Shown piece after piece: positions 1-5,102 of a stretch of 5,437 nt of DNA (the first letter of the stretch is position 1; each line of letters opens with the position of its first letter). Both the position numbers and the translations under genes were made by a program. The DNA is taken from positions 1-5,437 of the forward strand of contig JADGNT010000406.1 in NCBI GenBank assembly GCA_017883345.1, in the 5' to 3' direction. This DNA is from Candidatus Solibacter sp. GTDB taxonomy: Bacteria; Acidobacteriota; Terriglobia; Bryobacterales; Bryobacteraceae. The notes under the pieces are model-generated. The model ran no database searches. It was given only the letters and a program-made list of their open reading frames with translations, and was not told the DNA's origin.

Positions 1-939
1 GAGCATCCAGAAGCCGCAATCGGGATGGATCCAACCGACGCGTCCGGGGCCGAGGACACTTTCGGCGCGCTCGATGGCCCGCGCGATCTCCTCGGGCGTT
101 TCGATGCGATTGATCTTCACATCGATCACGCCGATGCCGAGCTTGATCTTCGGGTTGACATCTTTGAGCGGCTCCAGATCCTCGGGCGGACGGTGCGCCA
201 TTTCGAGCACGAGGTGGTCCACGTGGAGCTGGTTGAGAAAGCTCACCAGCGCGCGCCACTCGCCTTTTTGAATGGTCTGGCCCCCATAGTTGCCGAAGCA
301 GAGGTGCACCGCGCGCTTGCCGTGGAAAGCATCGAGCACGCAATTGATGGCGGCGGCGGCCAGCGGGGCGTCGGCCGGATTGCCCGGGATATTGGCTTCG
401 TCGATTTGCAGGCAGTCGCAGGGAAGACCGGCCACCTGTTGCGCCAGGACGCCGGCCACGCCCATCAGCAGCGGCTCGAAATGCCGGTAGTAATTGTCGA
501 GCAGGGTGCGCGCCAGCATGTAGGGGCTGGTGACCGTGAACTTAAAGGGCCCGCCCGCTACCGTTGCGGCGAGCTCGCAATCGGCGAGGAGGTTGAGCGA
601 GCCCTCGTCCAGCGCCTCCTGCACCACGCCCGCGGCCTTGCGGCGGAACTTCATGGTGCTCTTGCGGGCGAAGCACTCGTGATCGCTGCGCCCCACCTGG
701 GAGCGTATGCCGGCCATCGGGCGGAGGAAGTATTCGATCATCCCGTTGGTATCGGGGTGATTGACGTCGAAGCGATAGAGTTCGCCGTCGGTGGGTAGAT
801 CGATGCGCGCCTGGCGCTGCGTGTCGAAGACCACGCGGGTGGCATCGAGGCGCGCCTGCTCGCTGGGCAGCGCCCGCAGCCAGTCCGGAACGGGATAGCT
901 GCCCACGGTGGTGGTGAGGATCGCGGGTTCAGACGACAT
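1..939 (-). CDS. Stand-alone MetE-type (cobalamin-independent methionine synthase C-terminal domain) protein, 3' end cut by the window
   Basis: The frame is open from ATG at 939 to the window edge, giving 313 codons without a stop. The N-terminus has TTTVGSYPVPDW (residues 9-20), and the core has QIDEANIPGN (178-187), VHLC (211-214), LEMAHRP (245-251) and HPDCG (305-309). This is the pattern of the MetE C-terminal (UROD/MetE-like) barrel. The family's zinc ligands appear as H212, C214, E246 and C308, so catalytic zinc binding looks intact. No N-terminal folate-binding half of full-length MetE is present, so it is a 'core-MetE' type protein, expected to be a cytoplasmic methyl- or alkyl-thiol transferase; the real substrate is unknown. 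Family members usually run about 340-380 residues, so perhaps 30-60 are missing. Its start lies 11 nt inside the upstream oxidoreductase gene and no Shine-Dalgarno is visible, suggesting translational coupling. A coenzyme-M-type thiol transferase is an alternative. Confidence 0.85.
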   Translation of the reverse strand, partial: MSSEPAILTTTVGSYPVPDWLRALPSEQARLDATRVVFDTQRQARIDLPTDGELYRFDVNHPDTNGMIEYFLRPMAGIRSQVGRSDHECFARKSTMKFRRKAAGVVQEALDEGSLNLLADCELAATVAGGPFKFTVTSPYMLARTLLDNYYRHFEPLLMGVAGVLAQQVAGLPCDCLQIDEANIPGNPADAPLAAAAINCVLDAFHGKRAVHLCFGNYGGQTIQKGEWRALVSFLNQLHVDHLVLEMAHRPPEDLEPLKDVNPKIKLGIGVIDVKINRIETPEEIARAIERAESVLGPGRVGWIHPDCGFWML

Positions 940-2221
940 AGGGGGCACGGTACTTGGGTCGCGTGAGCAGTTGATTGGCTTCGGCGGCGCCCTCGCCGGT
1001 GAAGCGGCCCTTGGCGGCGTCCACGGCGAGCTTCCGGCCCACGCGAAAACTGGCGTTGGCCAGGTGGCACAGGTCGGCGCTCATCACCCCGACTGCCACA
1101 TCGGCGTGCAGATCCTTGTAATTGCGCGAGCGGCAGCCGGCCAGGAAGTTCGCCATGTGGATCGGGGTATCGCCGCCCGGATCGTTCTTTACGTCCATGA
1201 CCAGATCTTCCTTATCGCCCTTGTACACCTTGAAACCAGTGCCGTCCACCGCCATCCAGCCATCGGCGCCATAGAAAAGATTGCCGACGTAGTTGCCGCC
1301 GCCTTTGGCGATATTGCCTTCGCCGCCGGTATTGAGGCCGCGCACTTCGAATTGCAACTGCTTGTCGCCGTAATCGAAGGAGGCGAACTGGGTGTTGGGG
1401 GTTTCCTGGTCGTCGATGTAGACGTACTTGCCGCCGGTAGAGACCACCGTCTTGGGCCACGTGACTTCGCCCAGGCCCCAGCGCGCGATGTCCATTTCAT
1501 GCACACCCTGATTGCCGATGTCGCCGTTGCCGGTGTCCCAGAACCAGTGCCAGTTGTACTTGAAGCGCAGTGCGTTGAAGGGGCGCAGGGGGGCGGGACC
1601 GAGGAACATGTCCCAGTTGACGCCGGCCGGGACCGGCGAGTCCTCCACGTGTCGGATGGAGGGGCGCCGTTTGAAGCAGAGGCCCTTCGCCATGTAGACC
1701 TTGCCGATGACGCCTTGGTTGAGCAACTGCATCGCCTTAATCTTGTACGCGAGGCTGCGGCTCTGCGACCCGATCTGCACCATGCGGCCGGTCTTGCGCG
1801 CCACTTCGATCATGCGCTCGCCTTCGTGGACGTTGTAACAGGCGGGCTTCTCGCAATAGACATCCTTGCCGGCCTGGCAGGCCCAGATGGTGGAGAGCGC
1901 ATGCCAGTGGTTGGGGGTGGTGATGGAGACCGCGTCGACATCCTTGTCGGCGAAGAGCTTGCGCATGTCGTCGTAGCCCTTGGGCTGTTCTCCGGTCAAC
2001 TTTTTGGCGGCGGCCTGTCCGGTTTCGAGCGCGGCCTGGTTGACGTCGCACAGCGCCACGATGCGCGCGTCCGGCAGGCTGGCGTAACTCCCAATGTGAT
2101 CGTTGCCGCGTCCACCGATGCCCACGATGCCGATGTTGATCTTGTCGTTGGCGCCGAGCACGCGGCCCAGGGAAAATGCGGCGCTGGCCGCCATAAATGT
2201 TCTGCGCGATGAAGTGGACAT
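929..2221 (-). CDS. Tat-exported Gfo/Idh/MocA family NAD(P)-dependent oxidoreductase
   Basis: A 430-residue protein. The N-terminus MSTSSRRTFMAASAAFSLG has a twin-arginine motif (SRRTF, R6-R7) and a hydrophobic stretch, predicting Tat export of a cofactor-loaded enzyme. The Rossmann fold starts at NIGIVGIGGRG (29-39), with CDV at 58-60 after the second strand and TTPNHWHA at 101-108. The family EKP motif is E124-K125-P126, K125 being the usual catalytic lysine. The C-terminal domain has GNQGVHEMDIARW (236-248), with H241 and D244 in the positions of the active-site His/Asp. Family members oxidise or reduce sugars, inositols and related polyols; the substrate cannot be read here. I chose ATG 2221 over the ATG at 2323 because it places the Tat signal at the N-terminus and has AGGAG (2232-2228) six bases upstream. 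The stop overlaps the start of the MetE-like gene by 11 nt, so the two form an operon. Confidence 0.93.
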   Translation of the reverse strand: MSTSSRRTFMAASAAFSLGRVLGANDKINIGIVGIGGRGNDHIGSYASLPDARIVALCDVNQAALETGQAAAKKLTGEQPKGYDDMRKLFADKDVDAVSITTPNHWHALSTIWACQAGKDVYCEKPACYNVHEGERMIEVARKTGRMVQIGSQSRSLAYKIKAMQLLNQGVIGKVYMAKGLCFKRRPSIRHVEDSPVPAGVNWDMFLGPAPLRPFNALRFKYNWHWFWDTGNGDIGNQGVHEMDIARWGLGEVTWPKTVVSTGGKYVYIDDQETPNTQFASFDYGDKQLQFEVRGLNTGGEGNIAKGGGNYVGNLFYGADGWMAVDGTGFKVYKGDKEDLVMDVKNDPGGDTPIHMANFLAGCRSRNYKDLHADVAVGVMSADLCHLANASFRVGRKLAVDAAKGRFTGEGAAEANQLLTRPKYRAPYVV

Positions 2222-2226
2222 CTTGG

Positions 2227-2232
2227 TCTCCT
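2227..2232 (-). promoter_or_regulatory. Ribosome binding site deciding the oxidoreductase start
   Basis: AGGAGA on the minus strand, five bases before ATG 2221. No comparable site precedes the longer in-frame start at 2323, so this site supports the 430-residue Tat-signal form. Confidence 0.75.
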
Positions 2233-2245
2233 GGGCGTCAGGTGG

Positions 2246-2273
2246 GACAGACCATCGCCTTTTGTGGTCTGTC
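2246..2273 (-). promoter_or_regulatory. Inverted repeat in the leader of the oxidoreductase operon
   Basis: On the minus strand GACAGACCA and TGGTCTGTC form a perfect 9-bp inverted repeat around a 10-nt spacer, ending 24 nt before ATG 2221. A weak -10-like TATGCT (2291-2286) lies just upstream, so the dyad would sit at or after the transcript start. It could be an operator for a sugar-responsive repressor or an RNA hairpin in the leader. The repeat is directly visible; its role is inference. Confidence 0.4.
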
Positions 2274-2357
2274 ACGCTTGGCGATAGCATAACAGGGATG
2301 CAGGAAAGGGGGAGGTACTTCACACCTTTGGCGATTTCGCGGCTCAGTCGAGGAAGC

Positions 2358-2473
2358 CGCTCCCGACCCAGAGGGCGGCCCAGAGGGCACCCCCGGTCGC
2401 GGCTCTGTTAACATCTGCGCACACACGGCACTGAAACCGAGCCGCGACCGGGGTACCCTCTGGGTCGGGAGCG
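2358..2473. repeat. Long imperfect inverted repeat (REP/MITE-like) in the divergent intergenic region
   Basis: The left arm (2358-2405) and right arm (2439-2473) are complementary over about 35 bases around a 33-nt loop. The outer part CGCTCCCGACCCAGAGGG and inner part GGTCGCGGCTC match their partners exactly. The left arm has an extra 12-nt unit, a near-perfect tandem copy of GACCCAGAGGGC (2365-2376 and 2377-2388, 11/12 identical), plus one substitution and one single-base difference. It lies between two divergent genes, so a simple terminator is unlikely. A dispersed GC-rich palindromic element is the better guess, untested without the genome. Confidence 0.7.
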
Positions 2474-2481
2474 CCTGCTGT

Positions 2482-2487
2482 TATGAT
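2482..2487 (+). promoter_or_regulatory. Possible -10 element for the secreted-protein gene, giving a near-leaderless mRNA
   Basis: TATGAT (one mismatch to TATAAT) ends 8 bases before ATG 2496, so transcription would begin within a base or two of the start codon. No Shine-Dalgarno precedes this ATG, which fits leaderless translation. No convincing -35 is seen; the region where one would sit is the right arm of the inverted repeat. Confidence 0.3.
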
Positions 2488-2495
2488 GCGAATGG

Positions 2496-3632
2496 ATGTC
2501 GCGCCACGGGAGTTTCGCAGTCTTGCCGCTACTTACTTTCTTGTTGGCGGCCCCGGTATCCGCCGCTGACCCGGATCGCGATTTTTCGGGTAAATGGACG
2601 CTGGATGCGGGCAGCAGCCGTCTTCAGGGCCTGGACATGACGGTGGAACCGGCGATCACGATCGTGCAACAGGAAGCCGCCATCCACTGCTCGACCAACG
2701 CCAGTTATGCGCTGGATGGCAGCGAGACCAGATACCGGATCGGCGACACAACGCGCAGCAGCGCGGTGAAATGGGAAGGCGCCGCCCTGCTGATCAACAC
2801 GCTGGTCTCGGGCGCGCACGAGTACACCGTGATGGACCGTTGGAAACTCTCACAGGACCATGCGACCTTGACCATCACGCGGCAGGTGATCTCTGGCACC
2901 GGGCAGACCGAGGGCGTGCTGGTGTACCGCGGCGAAGGCTGGGTGGCGCCGCCTCTCCCGCCCCCGGCTCCCCCGGTTACGGAGGCTACTACGGATGCCC
3001 CGCGGCCCATCCTGATTCGTCCGCGGCAGCAGGCGACGCGCGCCGCGCAGGCGGACGCGACGGTTCCGGCCGGTACCCACATCGCGCTGGCGCTGCGCAA
3101 TACGGTGGATACCAAGCACTCGAAAGAAGGCGATCGCATTTACCTGGAGACCATCTACCCCGTGGCGGCCGACGGGCGGATCGTGATTCCGCCCGGCAGT
3201 TTCGTCAACGGAACGGTGACCATCAGCAGGCCCGCCGGCCGCATCAAAGGCAAAGGGGAGTTGTTCATCCGTTTCGATTCGCTCACCCTGCCCAACGGGG
3301 CGACTCGCGATTTCCGCTCGCGCCTGGGTTCGGCGGAGGGCGCGTCCGTCGACCGGGCGGAGGGCAAAGTTTCGGGCGAACGGGATACCGGCCACGACGT
3401 GGGGAAAGTTGCCGGCACCACCGTCATGGGCGCCTCGCTGGGCGGACTGATCGGAGCGGCATCGGGGAATGTCATGAAAGGCGTCGGCATCGGCGGCGCC
3501 GCGGGCGCGGCGGTGGGCCTGGGCTCGGTCCTCCTTAAAAAGGGCCCGGACGCGACGCTGCGCAAAGGCACGACGATGGAGATGATTCTCGATCGCGACA
3601 TCAGTTTCACGCCCGCCGAGCTGCGCTGGTAG
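2496..3632 (+). CDS. Secreted two-domain protein: lipocalin-like N-terminal domain and glycine-zipper-containing C-terminal domain (hypothetical)
   Basis: A 378-residue protein. Residues 1-23 form a Sec signal peptide (basic start, hydrophobic LPLLTFLLAAP, cleavage likely after VSA), so it is exported. Residues 28-148 start DFSGKWTLDAGSSR and are rich in alternating beta strands, as in the secreted lipocalin-like 'DFSGxW' domains common in Acidobacteriota. A proline-rich linker (151-160) follows. Residues 189-275 begin VPAGTHIALALRNTVDTK and contain GRIVIPPGSFVNGTV, reminiscent of the beta domain of VirB10/TrbI-like proteins. A glycine-zipper segment (about 308-345, GASLGGLIGAASG and GIGGAAGAAVGLG) could insert in a membrane. 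The last strand, LRKGTTMEMILDRDI (355-369), closes the domain. ATG 2496 is the only start after the in-frame TGA at 2484 that keeps the basic N-terminus. Probably monocistronic; no enzymatic motif was found and the function is unknown. Confidence 0.88.
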   Translation: MSRHGSFAVLPLLTFLLAAPVSAADPDRDFSGKWTLDAGSSRLQGLDMTVEPAITIVQQEAAIHCSTNASYALDGSETRYRIGDTTRSSAVKWEGAALLINTLVSGAHEYTVMDRWKLSQDHATLTITRQVISGTGQTEGVLVYRGEGWVAPPLPPPAPPVTEATTDAPRPILIRPRQQATRAAQADATVPAGTHIALALRNTVDTKHSKEGDRIYLETIYPVAADGRIVIPPGSFVNGTVTISRPAGRIKGKGELFIRFDSLTLPNGATRDFRSRLGSAEGASVDRAEGKVSGERDTGHDVGKVAGTTVMGASLGGLIGAASGNVMKGVGIGGAAGAAVGLGSVLLKKGPDATLRKGTTMEMILDRDISFTPAELRW

Positions 3633-3648
3633 CGCGGCGGGGGGCGCC

Positions 3649-3671
3649 AATTTGTCAGAGTCTGACAAATT
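3649..3671. repeat. Perfect 23-bp palindrome, copy 1
   Basis: Arms AATTTGTCAGA and TCTGACAAATT flank a single central G. It lies 16 bases after the stop of the secreted-protein gene, in a convergent gap. It shares a 21-bp core (3650-3670) with the second copy and has an A-T outermost pair. No T-run follows on either strand, so it is not a standard intrinsic terminator. Confidence 0.9.
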
Positions 3672-3712
3672 CGGAGGACGCGATCTTTTGGAATCAATGA
3701 CTTGCGTGGTTA

Positions 3713-3735
3713 GATTTGTCAGAGTCTGACAAATC
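3713..3735. repeat. Perfect 23-bp palindrome, copy 2
   Basis: Arms GATTTGTCAGA and TCTGACAAATC flank a central G in the same orientation as copy 1. The centres are 64 bp apart. The outermost pair is G-C here and A-T in copy 1, so both sides changed while pairing was kept. It lies 15 bases beyond the 3' end of the minus-strand hepT-like gene. Possible roles are a dimeric protein binding site, a bidirectional transcription stop, or ends of a small mobile repeat. Confidence 0.9.
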
Positions 3736-3750
3736 GGCGTTCAGGGGATG

Positions 3751-4107
3751 TCATGGAACCGGTGCTGGGCCGGGACCGTCGCCGGCCAGAAACTGCTCCA
3801 GCACCGCCTGGAGTTCAGGTATCCGGGACGAGGCGACGTTCCAGACTTCGTCCAGGTCCACGCCGATGTAGTCGTGGATCAGGACGTCGCCCATCCCGCA
3901 GATGCTTTTCCAATCGAGTGAAGCCAGACGGCCCCGCGCCTCGGCTGAAACCCGCTTGGCCGCCTCGCCGATCACCTCGACGTTTCGGATGACGGCGTCC
4001 TGCAATTCCTCCGAGGCCATGAACGTTTCTCTGCCGGGCCCGATGAAGCGGGTGATGCGGTGGCAGCGCTCCAGCATGTGGTGCAACTAGAGCCGATCAT
4101 CCTTCAC
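3751..4107 (-). pseudogene. hepT: HepT-like HEPN (DUF86) ribonuclease toxin, interrupted and missing its catalytic Arg
   Basis: The apparent ancestral frame starts at GTG 4107, overlapping the mntA stop as GTGA, and reads MKDDRL-stop-LHHMLERCHRITRFIG. The amber TAG at 4089-4087 replaces what is normally an aromatic residue at codon 7. Beyond it the frame is open to TGA 3753-3751 (118 codons, the usual HepT size). The conserved AVIRNVEVIGEAAKR and LDWKSICGMGDVLIHDYIGVDLDEVW segments identify DUF86. HEPN toxins cleave RNA through an R-x4-6-H-x-Y motif: His (codon 3876-3874) and Tyr are present, but the Arg position is Gly (GGC, 3891-3889; CGC would be Arg). Translation could restart at TTG 4086 or ATG 4077, giving a 111- or 108-residue protein, which an automatic caller may list as the gene. 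I infer a disarmed toxin. A sequencing error could explain one lesion but is unlikely to explain both. Confidence 0.82.
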
Positions 4108-4397
4108 AGCGGTGTGGCCTCGCGAAGGATTCTGTCGCGCACGTACCAGTGAAGCGACTTCTCGGTCCCGACATGGACCTTGATCCCGAGCAACTCCTGG
4201 AGATCTTGAACCAACCCGGCGTGATCCAGCAGACTCCGGCCCGGCGCCCACGCCACTAGCAGATCGAGATCGCTGTTCTCATCGGCTTCACCGCGGGCCA
4301 CAGAACCGAACACGCGCAGGCTGTGGGCGCCGCGCCGCTCCGCCAGCCGGAGGATTTCATCCCGCCGTTCCGCTCGCAATGCCTCCAGGGTGAGCAT
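4104..4397 (-). CDS. mntA: MntA-like minimal nucleotidyltransferase antitoxin with altered third catalytic acid
   Basis: A 97-residue protein with the minimal nucleotidyltransferase signature GSVARGEADENSDLDLLV, in which G31-S32 and D43-x-D45 form GSx10DxD. In characterised MntA/HepT pairs the antitoxin adenylylates a Tyr beside the HEPN active site and silences the RNase. The third metal-binding acid, usually in a 'VDVV' strand, is His here (KVHVG, H75, codon CAT at 4175-4173; GAT would be Asp). The rest, including SLLDHAGLVQDLQELLG and the C-terminal RDRILREATPL, is typical. The start is ATG 4397; a weak AGGA sits only two bases upstream. A 300-codon extension back to 5006 exists but runs antisense through the HNH gene, so I reject it. 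It is the first gene of the pair and overlaps the hepT GTG by 3 nt within GTGA. Adenylyltransferase activity is probably reduced or lost. Confidence 0.87.
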   Translation of the reverse strand: MLTLEALRAERRDEILRLAERRGAHSLRVFGSVARGEADENSDLDLLVAWAPGRSLLDHAGLVQDLQELLGIKVHVGTEKSLHWYVRDRILREATPL

Positions 4398-4402
4398 GAT
4401 CC

Positions 4403-4417
4403 TATTGTGCGACAATA
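4403..4417 (-). promoter_or_regulatory. Dyad over the presumed mntA promoter
   Basis: TATTGT and ACAATA form a 6-bp inverted repeat around GCG, five bases before ATG 4397. On the minus strand TATTGT resembles a -10 element. A dyad overlapping the promoter and start of a toxin-antitoxin operon would suit autorepression, but neither MntA nor HepT is a known DNA binder. Short enough to be chance. Confidence 0.3.
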
Positions 4418-4475
4418 CCGAACCCGGCGCTAACGGGAATCGAACGGGCTGGGAAGACAGGTACCACCCCTGTAG

Positions 4476-4649
4476 CCAACCTCTGAGGGGCGCCGTGAAG
4501 GAGCTGTACGCTTTATCCGTTTTCTGAAAGGCCATGACAAAATCACCACCAAGCGAATCGGCGGAACCGGTAGCTGCCTCTGCGGGTGCGAAAAAGATAC
4601 GCCGATTGCCAGGTACTCCAGGCTGGGACACATCGCCGGGCAGCCGCGG
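4476..4649 (+). pseudogene. Start-less 5' part of the HNH endonuclease gene
   Basis: The frame of the HNH protein stays open upstream of ATG 4650 to TAG 4473-4475 and reads as protein: RFIRFLKGHDKITTKR, then CLCGC (4575-4589) and GHIAGQPR just before ATG 4650, continuing into MYYPGH. A CxCGC cluster followed by a 'GxPxxyxxGH' segment is familiar ahead of HNH domains of phage and mobile origin, and probably binds zinc. No ATG, GTG or TTG occurs in this stretch, so the native 5' end has been lost or shifted out of frame by an indel near 4475. The adjacent frame reads TTPVAN just upstream, weakly supporting a frameshift. Confidence 0.55.
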
Positions 4650-5102
4650 ATGTATTACCCCGGCCATCCCTGGCGTGGGGTTCCTAAGCCTGATCCGAAA
4701 ACCGGATGTTGGCTGATTGGTACGCCACGCTCCGATGGATATTCGCGCGTCCATAGGGCTGGAAAACTTGCCCTCGGCCACGTCTGGTTTTGGGAAGAGC
4801 TTCACGGCCCGGTCCCAGATGGCTCTGAGCTTGACCATCTGTGCCGAAATAGGGCTTGCGTCAATCCGGACCACCTTGAGGTTGTCACGCACGAAGAAAA
4901 CGTTCGGCGCATTCGCGCGGATACCGATATCCCGCACTGGGCGGGCTGGGATGAGATCGGAATCACAATCGACAAGACCTCGGGATGCTGGATTTTTCCC
5001 GTCCATCGGATTGTGGCGTGTATCGAAGAGAACCCGGTTTCGGCAGGGCTGGCGGGTACGCCTGAGGATTGGCCATGGTCAAGTGCCGCATCGGCAAGCT
5101 AA
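4650..5102 (+). CDS. HNH endonuclease domain fused in frame to a transposase C-terminal remnant (probably decayed)
   Basis: A 150-residue frame from ATG 4650. Residues 11-30 (PKPDPKTGCWLIGTPRSDGY) and 41-56 lead into the HNH core LDHLCRNRACVNPDHLEVVT (61-80), with H63, C65, C70, N72 and H75 as the metal/catalytic set; this is a HNH_3-type homing or phage-like nuclease that would nick or cut DNA. TSGCWIF (110-116) weakly echoes the earlier KTGCWLI (17-23), perhaps the start of a second copy. From about residue 118 the sequence changes to RIVACIEENPVSAGLAGTPEDWPWSSA, the C-terminus of a REP-associated tyrosine transposase, and stops at its natural position. No ribosome site precedes ATG 4650 and coding signal extends further upstream, so this start is probably not the original one. 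I see a recombination scar; whether a protein is made is uncertain. Confidence 0.6.
   Translation: MYYPGHPWRGVPKPDPKTGCWLIGTPRSDGYSRVHRAGKLALGHVWFWEELHGPVPDGSELDHLCRNRACVNPDHLEVVTHEENVRRIRADTDIPHWAGWDEIGITIDKTSGCWIFPVHRIVACIEENPVSAGLAGTPEDWPWSSAASAS
5004..5102 (+). mobile_element. C-terminal remnant of a REP-associated (Y1/IS200-like) tyrosine transposase
   Basis: HRIVACIEENPVSAGLAG followed by TPEDWPWSSA matches the well-known C-terminal 'YIxxNPVkAGLvxxPEdypWSSA' signature of RAYT/Y1 transposases. The catalytic Tyr and the HUH motif would lie upstream, where HNH sequence is found instead, so only about 32 residues survive and the fragment cannot transpose. Confidence 0.7.

Noticed and set aside
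25..798. A 257-codon plus-strand open frame
   Set aside because: Antisense to the MetE-like gene, whose zinc-ligand motifs are clear; the plus-strand product matches no family I recognise.
908..2212. A 434-codon plus-strand open frame antisense to the oxidoreductase
   Set aside because: It is a GC-rich mirror of the minus-strand gene; its translation shows no motif, while the minus strand has Tat, Rossmann and EKP motifs.
3649..3735. Reading the two palindromes as a CRISPR array or as classic intrinsic terminators
   Set aside because: There are only two copies with one 41-bp gap and no cas genes, and no T-run follows either stem on either strand.
4427..4494. A tRNA-like stretch on the minus strand (GTTCGATTCCCG T-loop-like sequence, with GGCGC and GCGCC at the two ends)
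   Set aside because: The T-stem does not pair, only five acceptor pairs form, and no D or anticodon arm can be folded. At most it is a relic of a tRNA 3' end.
4104..5006. A 300-codon minus-strand frame ending in MntA
   Set aside because: Only the last 97 codons resemble MntA; the rest runs antisense through the HNH gene and the intergenic region.
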